A DNA stretch of 64,000 nucleotides from Diphasiastrum complanatum (taxonomy: Eukaryota > Streptophyta > Lycopodiopsida > Lycopodiales > Lycopodiaceae), in the NCBI GenBank assembly GCA_029204225.1, contig CM055106.1, positions 1,447,208 through 1,511,207 of the forward strand, given 5' to 3'. This document shows, piece by piece, positions 21,701 through 35,161 of the stretch. Positions within the stretch are counted from its first letter, which is position 1; each line of letters opens with the position of its first letter. A program made the position numbers and the translations under genes. The notes below the pieces were generated by a model. That model was given only the letters and a program-made list of their open reading frames with translations, had not been told where the DNA came from and did no database searches.

Positions 21701-22466
21701 TGGGTAGTCCAGTTTGCGTACTTTTTTCAATGGCATCAAATTGCATGCCCAACAAGTTTGCAATGTCACAATTTTTTTGAACAAATACACTCATTTGCAT
21801 TGTTTTTCCTTGGTTTAAAAAATCTGTACAAGTTTGAATGATAGTTTTTTTTTTTACGTAGCTAAGACCTTTTTATATGTACAAATAGGTAAAATTATAA
21901 TCGTCATCACAAATTTGTGATATTGGTGTGACTAACCCTTCGGTCAATCCATATAGCTCAATAACACTTCAATGATACATATAGACAGAGGTCCATGTAC
22001 ATACTATGAACTATCATTGAGCACAATCATTGAGGAACTATCAAACCTGATCTATACTTTAGAATATTCTTCTAGCAGCTTGCCCATGTAGAGTTTGATC
22101 ACCCACGGACCATTTTGCAAACAAACTGGTTTTAGCGACGAGAATTTCAACTGAGCATTCACACACAATTATATACGCAATTGGGCAAATATTTACACAC
22201 AAGAGAGATAGAAAGCATGTATTACATTTTTTTTCCAATATTTATCACAGGGGTAAGTGCAATTTGGCCAATAGCAATTGCCCCAAGCACAAAATGACAA
22301 CTCATTCTCCAACAATGCGATCTATTTTGCAGGTAATCTCCCTATCCTGGTAATTGCAACGTGAGGCTCAATAGAAAGGGCTTTTCATAAAGAATTTGGG
22401 ACTCGAGAAAGTACTCTGACTAGACTAACTAGCAAAAAAAGACGCAATATTTGCAGAGAACCAGGT
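21701..22466. other. no gene seen
   Basis: AT-rich sequence between the truncated Ty3 copy and the MULE gene. It may include the MULE's terminal region, but I could not pick out a terminal inverted repeat. Confidence 0.4.
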
Positions 22467-25400
22467 GTGATGGAAGCCATCTTGCAATTTGATGGCAACA
22501 ATGTTGCTCCCTTGAAATTACGGTTTATGGATGGCAGACTTATTGTAAGCACAAAATTTTTAGAGCAAAAAGTAGACAATGGCATGTCATTTTCAAGTTT
22601 GAATGCTATGGTTGAAGCTAATACTGAAGTCAGAACGATAGTCCCATTGACAAGCCATAAGGACGTCGAGGGAAACGACCACTATATCCTCGAAGAGTCA
22701 CTATCAACACAGTATCTGGTTATCACTAACAAAAAAGAAAAGCCAAACTTCTACAACATCGATGTTGATAGCCCATTCTCATCCGAAATAGCAAGGAATT
22801 ATAAATTGCAAAAAAATGCTAGTCTAAAGCGATGGAATATAGCTACTAGGGTCTCCCCGCAAACCATTGACCTCGATAGCCCAGATGAGAATGGGCCGAT
22901 GACTTTTGGAGACATATCACCCTCAATCACAACTGATGACCCAACAACTATTGGATACACAACACCCTCAACCACAACTGTCATAGGACAAAGTGTTCTT
23001 CAATGTATTATGTCAAAGCTAGGAACAAACACTGTAAAAAATTCACTTGAAAAAATAAAGACACATCTATCTGTACGTGAGATTCCCAGGATTTACAACG
23101 GGGATGTGATCTTTGAATTCCCTCCTACGCATGGAAAAACCAGTGTAATGGACGGTATGGAGCAAAAATATGACGGACACATATGGACAAAGGCTGTGAC
23201 GAGTAATGTTTCGTTTGAAGGGATCGTCCGAATTAGTTACTATGTTGGAATGTTGGAGTGTCAACGAATAACATGTCCCCATTACCTGAACAACGAGAAA
23301 ATGAACAACACGTTTTTTAAGGGAACATTAAAAAGGAAGTGTGCTACTGGCATAATGGCTCACGGTGTTGGGTCCATCACATGTGCCTTTTGTAAAAAGG
23401 CTGCGATTTGTGTGGGATCATGTTCATGCATTGTGTTTATGTAATGCCAAGAGATCATAGTCTCACCAGATTGATGATACATGAAGGAGAACATACACAT
23501 GAAGTGCAACCCGGAACCTCAAAACATAGCATCGAGAAAACAAGGTATTTGGTTGATAGGGTGGTTAGAGCAGACAGGAGTGCCGGTCCAAGGAAAGTGC
23601 AAATGAGCATAGCGAAGGAGCTGATCATGTCATCAATGCTCAAGAAAGATAAAAAAGAAAAAGAGGGTGTTGGCGATGTGGAGCTCACAAACTTTCTAGA
23701 GGAGCTCATTCCCTTGGTGGAGAACAGAAGGTGTTTTCCTGCTTGAGCAAGTATTTCAGGGTCTATCTACAAATCTTCACTTCGTTTCATGTCATATTCG
23801 TTTGCTTGTTGTTTCTTTTTCTACAAGTTGCGAAAAATGGTAACCAATGCTCGAAACTCCTCTCGTCCTTTAGGAGATGGTCTGGACAACTTGTTGTTGC
23901 TAAAGAAAAGATCTATGTATGAATTTTTTCATGCTAGTAGATTCCCAGAACATGGTCCACCTGATGAGCGTTGCTTTGTTTTTAAGATGTCCAAAAAGGG
24001 TCCCGCAGCAGGTGTGGATCTTGTGGTTAGAATGCAGAGAACTAGCAATGGTGATCTGAGGAATGCATGGGTACAATTCGATCATACCAGACGAGTCCTC
24101 AATTGGACAACAATGGGGTGCCATGTATATGATCCAAGGTATACATATTTGTGTGATACCTATAAAGTTTAATTCAAAATTATGTATTCACACTTGGTGG
24201 CACTGATACTCGCTGAATTTGTAATTTGTAGTATCTAGGAACTATTGACAATAGCCACATGTGAGATGAAAGAAGAAGACATTGAGTCTCAAGTACTATT
24301 TTGGAATTTATTGAACTCTGTTATGGAACGTGCGGGGCACAAGAAAGCAGATTTTTACAGGTTCATGGCAGACGAGGCACAAGCGAATTGGAGAGCAATT
24401 CGCACTGTATTCAATGGAGGCCCAGAAAATGAAATGATTGGACGAGAGCGATCATGTCTTTTTCACTGGGATCAAAGCCTACATATGCACACCAAGAAGT
24501 TTGTTCTAAAAGATCATCAAGCATAGCACAAAGCTATATGTGAGAAATGGAGAACATCTGCCACAAAAGAAGAGGCACTTGCACAATATAGGTTGATTCG
24601 ACAATGGTGGCGGACTGGCAAAGTGAGGGACACCGACCTACCATCGATGGATAGCTGGATGAGTTGGTGGAATGTTAGAATTGCACATTGGGGAGATTTC
24701 ATGGTTTCGGTAAGTCCAGTGATGCATCTTTAACCGTCTAATTTTTTAATCTATAATTTATAAATTTTTCTTATAAGACTCTCTTGTCGTGGTTCGTATA
24801 GATTCTTGATGGAGCAGATGCAGCCAATACACCACGAACAAATTTGTCTAAATCAAAACATGGAAGCTGGCTAGCTGGAGAGGGTCATAAGAGTATTATC
24901 TCTTTGTATGATGCATGTGTGTCTGACATGGCCAATGCCCTCTTACATAGTGCAAAACAATATGCCTACATGCAGGGTAGACATGTCAGAGAAGGCCCTA
25001 GCTTGGAAACTCTAATTAGTAGAAGTGAGTCCAGAATTCCAGCAAACCTGAAAGAGGTTATAGGAACTATACGACAAGCAGTGGAAGGTACCCCCATGCA
25101 CCACACAAACACCACCTTGGAAGGAGACAAAGACACAGTACGTCGAAAAAGACGACCATCCATTGTGGTAGATGTAGAAGAAAATAGTAGCCACAGGCCA
25201 GAGTATAATTTTGAAACTATTAATCGTAGAGAGAAGGGTCGTCCAAGACGAATAAATTTTGTTGCAAGCACTTCAGGCTTAGGAAAATCACCTAGCATGA
25301 GCTCACCAGACTCATCCACAACTTGCTTAGTTGGTGAGGAAATTGTACTTGAACGACAAGTTCACAATACTTTTTGGGCAGTTAGAAGAACTAGTTTAAA

Positions 25401-26160
25401 TAGTCGTGTAAAGTGCTTGGGTTGGCTACCACGACAAGGTAAATGTGGTAAATTATTCTCAAATTCCACGAAAGGGAGTCCTGCCCCATGTTTCTTATCT
25501 ACAAGAACACATCCCAATGGCAAGACACAACAAATGATGTGGTTCTGCAATACTGATTGCACTCACGCGTGGCATCCAAATAAATGTATCTCTCCAATAC
25601 CTCCAAAGGTACCCAATCTTTGGCCTGTTGCTTATGGCACAAATTTAACACAAACAGAAGGAGACATGCTCACCTTGGGGGGGTTTCAGCTTGAGACAAA
25701 GCCACTCAACAAAGAAAGTGGGCCGTCAAAAGCCCATGCATCCCAAACTGGAATACATGAGGACACTCAACCCTCAACTTGTCCTACCACAAATGATGCT
25801 CGCAATCCAAAGTATAGGCCAAGTGTGTCACTTGTTGCATTGGAATGAATAAAAAGAGCACTATCATTGAATGCCCATGTATTGACAAAAAAAGGAATGG
25901 AGGAGAATAAGCATGAAATATTTGAAATTGAGATGCAAACTTCCAAAGTAAATGACATTTGTTATGATGTCCATATAGCCAGTAAACCGATTTGCACATG
26001 TCCTGATTTTTAAAAGCGTCTCTTGGAGAAAAAGTCTTATCTGGCGTGCAAGCATATATACTTTATCTTCCTTCGAGTCATGGGACTCGACCAAAATTCT
26101 AATATGTTCATCCATCAACCAATGTTGAAGGACAAAGAACTTCTTTTTGCACTAACCCGC
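22467..26160 (+). pseudogene. MULE (Mutator-like) transposase gene with SWIM finger
   Basis: A spliced transposase gene, now broken. The N-terminal part (22467-23450) leads into a FAR1/WRKY-GCM-like zinc-binding region: Cys residues in 'MLECQRITCPHYLNN' and 'GSITCAFCKKA', and after a frameshift near 23440 the 'GEHTHEV' His pair. The transposase core follows ('CHVYDPRY' near 24120; 'DFYRFMADEAQANWRAI' near 24350; 'SCLFHWDQSL' near 24460). A TAG at 24524 replaces a Gln position. Introns are plausible at about 24139-24231 and at 24710-24801 (GTAAGT...TATAG, phase 0). The C-terminal part has a SWIM finger, 'ICTCPDF', a TAA, then 'LACKHIYF' (25985-26060). The protein would cut and paste DNA between MULE ends in the nucleus. 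Terminal repeats were not identified. Confidence 0.75.
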
Positions 26161-26475
26161 TGTAGAACCTACCCTTGACATGTAAATGTCGTGACCACAC
26201 AAAGAGTTCTGGAATGTCATATTAAAGGAAGAACTGTAGTGGCCATGCCAGTCGAAAGTTTATTTCCAGCATGCATGGTCCATCTAGGTGATGCAAGATT
26301 CTTGTACCTGACGTCCATTTGTCGGTGGACCTCGTAGCTCTATACTATTGTGTCTTCTTTTAGTTGTTGTATATGATCCCATGGTTTATGATTTTCACAC
26401 AGAGCTTATGCATGTTTGTGGATTAATTCTAAATATGGTTTGTATCAAGGATATGCTAGATTAATTAATGGATAT

Positions 26476-27483
<1,008 letters not shown>

Positions 27484-27487
27484 GATG

Positions 27488-27500
27488 TGGTATCAGAGCA
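27488..27500 (+). promoter_or_regulatory. copia primer-binding site (initiator tRNA-Met type)
   Basis: TGGTATCAGAGCA matches the common copia primer-binding site complementary to the 3' end of initiator tRNA-Met. It lies just after the LTR end and about 120 bp before the gag start. Confidence 0.85.
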
Positions 27501-27609
27501 CTGGTTTATTGGGTTACTAGAGTCTAGAATTCATAATAGAACTTAATACGTTCTTGTTCTATAGAGCTAGGTCCTTCTGTTTGTGTTCAATCTCTATTCC
27601 TCAATTTTA

Positions 27610-27768
27610 ATGGAAGGTTCAATCTCAGAGATCCGCTTGATTAACAAATTCAACGGAGATGACTTCCACATGTGGAAGTTCAAGACGAGGATGATCTTAA
27701 TTGAGAAGGACCTATGGGGATACGTAAACGGTTCTATTGCCAGACTGACAGAACCTGAACTGCTGTAA
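27610..27768 (+). pseudogene. Ty1/copia gag start, truncated
   Basis: An ATG at 27610 opens a copia gag N-terminus with 'INKFNGDDFHMWKFKTRMIL' and 'DLWGYVNGS'. It stops at about 27766, and no further gag or pol is recognisable. The element is therefore truncated shortly after its first 50 codons. It differs from the copia fragment at 31-1030. Confidence 0.75.
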
Positions 27769-27869
27769 GTCAGCTTTTCTCTGTTGTTGACGAGTTGATG
27801 ACGATGGTTATCTCATTAATCCAAGCCGTTCATTCAGTATGGCTATAGTTGACTTTCATAAATGATTGG

Positions 27870-28215
27870 TCATTGTTAACTCAAAATTAAAAGCCAAAGC
27901 ATCTACATCTTGTAAATTCAAATCATCAATATTCGGTTGGTTCTTTGGCAATCATTTTCTCTTGCCCTTTGGATCTACTTGCAACATTTCAAGATCGTAC
28001 CTTCCCAAAAAAGCATTTGTTGAAGTGGTGCGCAACCAATGGACACATATTACTTTTGTCTGATTGTTCTTTTGAATGAAACCAAGTACTTTAGCAATCC
28101 AAAATGGATGTCCTTCATTGTTTTCTGAAGCTAGAAGTGCAACAAGGCTTCCAATTTGGATTTCATTCAGATCACCACGCCACTTTATTTTTGTAGCTTT
28201 CACACTTTGCCTATT
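27870..28215 (-). pseudogene. BAH/chromatin-reader-like fragment
   Basis: On the minus strand, 28203-27952 encodes a compact fold-like segment with 'EIQIGSLVALLASENN', 'GHPFWIAKVLGF', 'VICVHWL' and 'FLGRYDLEML'. This pattern is seen in BAH- or Tudor-like modules attached to plant transposon proteins. Beyond the stop the same strand still shows 'IFDDLNLQDVDALAFNFEL' near 27930-27870. No start, introns or neighbouring domains are visible. It is a fragment, probably of a transposon protein. The family is inferred from pattern only. Confidence 0.4.
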
Positions 28216-28219
28216 CTTC

Positions 28220-30190
28220 CGTTAAGCATAGAATGTTTGTTCTAAAAGTTTTTAATTTAGGTAATTGCTTTTCTATGCTTAGTATGGAATGTTTGGTTTA
28301 AAGTTTTTAAAATTAATAAATGAAATTTCAAAATTTGTTAATATAATTTTGTTTTCTCAATGTTATTTTTCACGTATGGGCTCTTGTAGATAAAATTTTT
28401 GATAAATGGAAAAATTTTGAAATAAAGGGCCAACCAGCTCAAGGAGGCTCAAAATCCAAAAAAAAAAAGGTTTTTACCACCACTCACACATTAAAATCCA
28501 TACCAACTGAAATGGGTATTTATGAGTAAAAGAATATGCAGGGAATAACCTCACAAGCTAAGGGTTTTGCTTCTACAAGTGTGTGGTGAGCTTGTAGCTA
28601 TTGAGCACATGGAAATTACCCCATCACAAGGTCAAATATCAAGAAGGGCTCATGGTGGTCAACCACATTGAAGACTAAGATATGAAATACATGAAAAAGA
28701 TCCAAGGATATTGAGAACATATCATAGTAAACGAGGGCATGAGATCCATGACTAGGATCATCAAATCCCAAGCACCGTTTGAGTATGTCTTGCTTGTGAG
28801 CTCAACTTGTGGGAATATTGTTCCAAAACAACAATGTTTATTTATAATTATAACGATAACGATGGGATGGCAGAGGCGTAGGTAGTCATTTTTTCCAAGT
28901 TCGTAGGAGCATTGAGATTTCCATGGGTGGTGAATTTTAAGGAGATTAACGATAACAAGAGAAAACCCTCTAAGATTCTAGGAGAATGTCACTCCTTCAA
29001 AGGATTTATTTTGGCGATCTGGCTCATTGAAATCAGTTAAATGTGAAATACAAAATGCAATGTAATATCAAGGGAGTGATGTAGTAGATTTGGGTGTTCC
29101 TTATGAGAGATTGGCAAATCCAACTTACTGTGTCTATTTCAGAGAATTTGTTTCACTCAATGCCACTCTCTTTTTTGGCATTTGTAGATATCCATTTTAA
29201 TGTTTAGCTCGCCTTTCCAACTGATTTAGTCAAATGTTTACTGGATGTTATATGTGCAATATGTAATTATTCGTTTATGCTTTGATGGACATTTAGTTAT
29301 ATTTTTCAAGTCGAAGTTTTTGGGTATTTAAGATATTTATTGGTAAGCACAATCTCTTTATGAAAAGCATTTAAATTACAAAGCATGTATGAAATTGCCA
29401 CAAATAAGAGAGCATAACCCGATTACTCTTTTTATATTTTATATTTTACATTAATACAAAATTTGGGTTCTAATTGAAAAAAAATATTAAGGTGCTCAAA
29501 TAAATTTTGGGATTCAATTGAAATTGAAAAGATAATCTACATTGAGAAACAGAGGCTTGATACCTTTACTAGCATGATTTATCTTAACCAAAATATGATT
29601 GACTTCAACATTATGATTTTTAACCTTTAGAATCAACTAGGTTAAATCGAAAGTCTTAAACTTCTGAATTGTGTGTTTTTGCCCATTAGTTTGATAGCTT
29701 TCTTGGTATACTTTCTAAAGTTCATGTGCATATTTTGATGTCTTCCTACTTTTTGATGAATAATGCTGCAAATAGGGACTCTGCGTGACCTAACCTAACT
29801 TTGCCCTATCTCCGATGTTCTTCAATTAGCATCTTGAATCGTTGGTGTGTTTTGACCTTATTGAATAATTGTCTTTGTATGAACATGTTTTTTATCCCTT
29901 CACCTTCACAACAAATGCAGGTTCAGTATGCGCCGAAGTGCAAGCCAACAGGTTCCCCAGAGCGAGCATCAAAAGCCCTCGCAGAGCATATCAATCACTG
30001 CCACATGCCCTTCTAGACGCCCTCCATCTTGCATACAATGAACTAAAAACCCTCTATTACGACTGCCATCTATACCACCCCGCTACCCTCATCCTCTGCT
30101 ACAACGTGGCGATGACACACTATAATGTCGGAGGATGCAAGCTATGCACAAAGTGGCTGCTTCCGTAAAGGCACCAAAAAGAGTGCATTC
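28220..30190. other. no gene seen
   Basis: AT-rich intergenic sequence with no supported gene. Short frames such as 29801-30016 have no recognisable features. Confidence 0.45.
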
Positions 30191-30193
30191 ATC

Positions 30194-30596
30194 CCATAAG
30201 TAAATGAAGACTAAAACATCACCCACATATAAGCTCATTATAGACAAAATACCCTTGTCCCTTGGTACCAGCCCTTTTGGGTCAAAGGGGAATGATGGCG
30301 GGTGGCTAGGTGGTGGGAATGGGATCTCACCCGCGGCCCATAGGTGCACACGACACACCACATCGTCTACTGTGTCTTTTTTATTTATTCATTTATTCAT
30401 TTATTCATATTCGTCCCATAAGTAAATGGAGACTAAAACATCACCCACATATAAGCTCATTGTAGACACAATACCCTTGTCCTTTGGTACTAGCCCTTTT
30501 AGGTCAAAGGGGAATGATGGAAGATGGCTAGGTGGTGGGGATGGGATCCCACACGTGGCCCACAGGTGCGCACGACGTGCCACATCGTCTATTGGA
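30194..30596. repeat. direct repeat, two ~180-bp copies
   Basis: Copies at about 30194-30371 and 30417-30596 share 'cataagtaaatg', 'catcacccacatataagctc', 'cccttgtcc' and 'gtgcacacgac'-type blocks, with roughly one change in fifteen bases by eye. They are separated by an ATTTATTC-type microsatellite (about 30378-30412). Probably a tandemly duplicated piece of an unidentified element. Confidence 0.75.
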
Positions 30597-30624
30597 CCGC
30601 TCTCCGCTGCCAACAAAGGTTTTT

Positions 30625-30870
30625 CGCCTGTGTAGAAACCCGTGTAAAAATGTGACACATTTTTCACTTTTTGTCGTCTGTCAAAAACTGCATGTAAAAA
30701 TGCAATGTCACTTTTTTTGCAAATTGTTGCCTGTCATAAACTGCATGTAAAAATGCAGTGTCGTCTTTTTGCAAATTGTCGCCTATAAACTGCATGTAAA
30801 AATGCAGAGTCGCTTTTTTCCAATTGTCACCTGTCAGAAAATGCGAGGAAAAATGCAGTGTCGGTTGATG
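30625..30870. repeat. ~58-bp minisatellite, four copies
   Basis: Four imperfect copies of a unit containing 'aaaaactgcatgtaaaaatg' followed by 'cagtgtcg' and a T-run with 'aattgtcgcctgt'. No coding role is seen. Confidence 0.75.
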
Positions 30871-30879
30871 TAGCTACAA

Positions 30880-33800
30880 CATATTCGGATTCTGTGGAGG
30901 ACAACAAAATACATTTCTGCTTTCTGCTGTTCCATGAAATGGGTCTTGCAAAGAAATAGATATACCTGATGTGGATTTTCTAGTATCCACGTTTTCTGTT
31001 CAGTCTGAATCTGAATAAGTGATTAGTGTGAGTGCAGCTTCTGTATTATCAATGTAGCTCAAAGCATAGTGCTTTGAAACTTGAATGTACCTCATAACTC
31101 TTTGCAGAGCTTTCCAGTGCTGCCATTTCACTACACATTCATGTTTATTAGAAAATAGCAATCATACATCAATATGGTAATGATATGTTGTCGATAAATA
31201 TAAATTTTGAGTAAGCTTGCCCGAGCAAGCTTTTGCATAGATTGTATCAAGATTTTCATAGCCAGATTTTGATTTTAATGTTCTATTCGTGACTCCATTG
31301 TACAAACATGTTTCTCTTTGATGAATTTTCCTTCCATAATATTTATTTAATGTTTTTTAATTAATCATGAACCTATAAAAAAAATCATGGAATATGATTA
31401 TGGTTCTTGGCTTTAGCATTGCATCAAGATTATTTTATCGAGATATCTCAAGAATTGAGATAATACAAGCATCGAATATGATATAATCCTATGAGGAACC
31501 TTTGATATGGAGCCTTCCACTTTCCTAACAACATTTAAGAAAACGAATTCAACAAGAAACTAAAAGCTTAAGAGCTAACATTCACATGTACTTGCATGCG
31601 AGAGATGAAGACATAACGATTTAAGTGTAATCGTTATGCTAACTTCCATGCCCACACACTTGACAAAACTTATAAACTACCACCCGACACTATATTCTCA
31701 CACTCCACTTAATCCATGAACCAAACTAAACGCCTAGCAATTTACACAACCCATTATAAGCAAGCAATGTAGAAATATGCAACACATAACTAACTATTGA
31801 AAATAGCATACAAAACTTTGAAGTCCAAAATAGAACCTCTTTTATGAATCATCACATTAAGTACATTGCATTTCTTTTATGGGACTTTAATTTCAAGTTT
31901 GCAAGTTAAGCACCATGTAAAAGTCTAAGCGCAACTTTATAACTTCTACATTTTTAGTTCTAGGCCTAAGTTAACCAATAAATCTTTTCAGACCAAGTTT
32001 AATTCTAGTAAGCTTGCAATTTGGACTTAGACATGCATGATGCCAAGTCTTAATAAATACTCTTGGATTTTGTCAAGCCAACTTATTTGCTCCAAAACTT
32101 CACCCGCCAACAAGAATACAAATTTTGATTGACAAACTACAATATGTTCACAATAAATTGATTGATGGGCTCACAAGTATATGTAATCATCATTGTATTT
32201 TATAAAATAAACAAGCAAATTAACCACATTATACACAACTTGCAAGACAATAAATTAGAAAATGTCTCAGATGATATTTATTTACTTATGCAAAAAACAC
32301 TAGTCCTCCATGCAAATTCTTCACCAATAAATACTAAACTGAAATGAAAGATAGTGCGGAAAATGGTCAGATGTAACAACTTTACGACCTTTGCATTAAC
32401 CATGTGATTCAAACAATTAGAAAAAAAATTAGCTATCAGCCTTATTGTCAAGCAATCCAAGCAAAAGACACACTATGCTAATATATTATATTCTCTACAC
32501 GTACGTGCTTCTCATCCTTCACAGATTTACACAATGCATACTATTGTAATTATTAAGAGCTCATGCACACAGCAACCTAGGATTCTCTTAATCTAGGAAT
32601 GAGAACTTGGATGCACAAATTGGTTTTAGCCTCCAAGCCCACTACATGTCTGCCTAGAGGTGAAACATGTAGAAGCACGCCAATACCAATAGTGAAGTTT
32701 ACAAGCACATCACCAGGGCAATTATGTATGCCATTAAAGCTCTGTCCCTTTGTGCTCTACTTAGATGGGCCATTACATCATATTACCTCCTATATTCCCG
32801 TATGAGATTCAGCTATAATGAGTTACATACTATTATGGTGGGAGTAACTTCTTTTGTAAAAAAGGATCATACACATGGTCATAAGATTTACCAATTGTGG
32901 TGTCACCTTTTGAGCATGTTGTTATGCATACATATCTAGGACAATCAAATTGTATTTCATTAGGTACTAGTCTCTATAGAGGGACTACATGATTTTCCAA
33001 ATGAGGATCAGGTGCATGTCTCTTCCTATTTTGTTTCTCGATGAACTTTCCTTTTCAAAGTAGCCACCTCTTACATATGAGGGAGAGTCACATATATGTT
33101 CAAAGTTGGATGGAGTACATGATGATATAGTTCAATGGTAGCGATCCAAAACAAGTAGAAGGTTGTTGCAATTGAGGTGCATATAATCTACCATGAGATA
33201 CATCATGCTCCTACTGTTATTAGTGAGTCTAACACATCTCAGTTTCATGATTCAAGTATATAGTTATAAAGCTTGATAAGTCTCACCATGCTTTTCTTTG
33301 TATATATGATATGAAATACTATGGCTCCTGTTGCATATAGTACGATGTTTCAGCATGCAGGGTTAGTTTCAGTGCATTGAGCACGTGGTTGACATGATTG
33401 GCAAGGATGGTTCTCATAAGACACATTTTATGATTGTTGCTGCTTTACAACATTCTTGGTCTACACAACTAGCATGGGATGTATTTGCTCAGGTTCTCTT
33501 CACTAGTGCTCGACATCTTGGTCCTTGGGAATATTTGAGACATTCTCTAACATTGCTGCTAGACGTCATTGTATATCTGAATCGTTTTATATGGCACTAT
33601 TTGGTATGGTATCTTCCTTCTTGGCCCACTGGTGCAGTAGGAGGGCTTACACTTAGCTGCATCAATTCTATTGACACAACATTAGTCCTTAATAGTTGGT
33701 GCCAAAATGTTCACATTGAAGCCTTTCTCGGTCCATAAGCTTGGCCGGATATGGTATATACATATTTGGAGCGATTTTCATAGACACATTTTGATGCCAC

Positions 33801-34500
33801 CATTTGGCATACTTGGGCTTTGTGATAAAAACAGTTACTTCATTGCTACTGCATATAGGGCTTAAGCCATTACCTACATGTGGCTTCATTTGCTATCTTC
33901 TGTGGAAGATTGTTAATTGATTGTGTAATATTAGATAATCTAGGCAGAGAGGTAGGAACATCATATATACACTGACACTAGCAACAATTTAACACATGTG
34001 TGAATATTTTAGACCTGTTTGGGCCTGTTTCATTGGTTCCATATAGTCTCAAAAAGAGAATAAAATGCACTAGTTAAATGTCCATCCTTTATGTCCTTGA
34101 CGTTCAGAATGCCCTTGTTTCAGTTGATCTTCCAAATGTTTTGTTCATGTTGAAGGGAGGAAGCCCCTACTGTTTCAGAAAAAAATTCCCCATTTTTTAA
34201 ATCCAAATGGTTAGAACTAAACATTAGTAGATAGAATCATAAAGTATAAAAACAATTTAAATCTAACACATTCGTTGTCTGGTTACAAGGAATCAAAACC
34301 ACAAATTGTGTTTGTGAGCTTGAATGATTTCAACTCTTAATGCAACTTGCCAATAGGGAAAATGTTAAAAAACAGCACCATGATAATAATTACATGCATG
34401 ATAAATAGGAAAGTGCCACTAGTAGTGTCAGGACTCAAATTATAAGATGTCCGTGATACATAAGAATCTGGAACATTCCCAAATCATAATAGATTACATA
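30880..34500. other. no gene seen
   Basis: Long AT-rich stretch. Open frames at 32599-32939 and 33385-33738 are longer than average but show no motif, splice context or repetition I can recognise. They may be remnants of an element too decayed to name. Confidence 0.4.
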
Positions 34501-34509
34501 ATCCACAAT

Positions 34510-35161
34510 TGATATATCCTAAAGTATCATGGCATGAACACAAGAAAATGTATGCAAGCCAGATCCAATAGCCTACAAACACAGTCTACAACAATGCTCC
34601 TCTTACTTCCAAGAGGGTTCCTTGCTACCCTCGGGTTCAGCAAAAGGAGAACTCTATGTCAAATTCAAAGAAACATTGAATGTGATTTGGGTCTCCCTGT
34701 CCCTGTTCTCGGTGACAATCAATTGTCTCAGCTTGATCATAAGCCTCTCTGGGTCTACGTCCATTTGCAGCCAGCTTGCCACAAGTGTGCTATCGCAATT
34801 CTTTTAGCTCTAATAATTGATTCCGTAAACGATTATTCATGCACCCTTTCAAGTGAAGCAAAGTCTTATCGCAAACAAAACGACTCTTCTCCTTGGTGCG
34901 GACAACGCTCAAACTCAATACAGAGTAGTAGCTACACACTCTACAAATAAAAACTATCCATTTGTAATGAAGACTTTTCCTGAAATTTTTCACAAAAAAA
35001 CTCTCGGTGCAAAAAGATAATGTGGTGGGACCAATTCCTCACCAACACACTAAATAGATTGAGTCCAAGGCAAAATCCTTTAGCTAACACCTTGGTTTTA
35101 GACTCATTTAACCGATCCCAAGAAGCTTGACTGGAACAAATGATGTTTACTACTGTGAGGA
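34510..35161 (-). other. HEMA downstream region
   Basis: Sequence after the HEMA stop at 35162, likely including its 3' untranslated region. No separate gene is supported; the plus-strand frame at 34534-34950 lacks family features. Confidence 0.4.
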
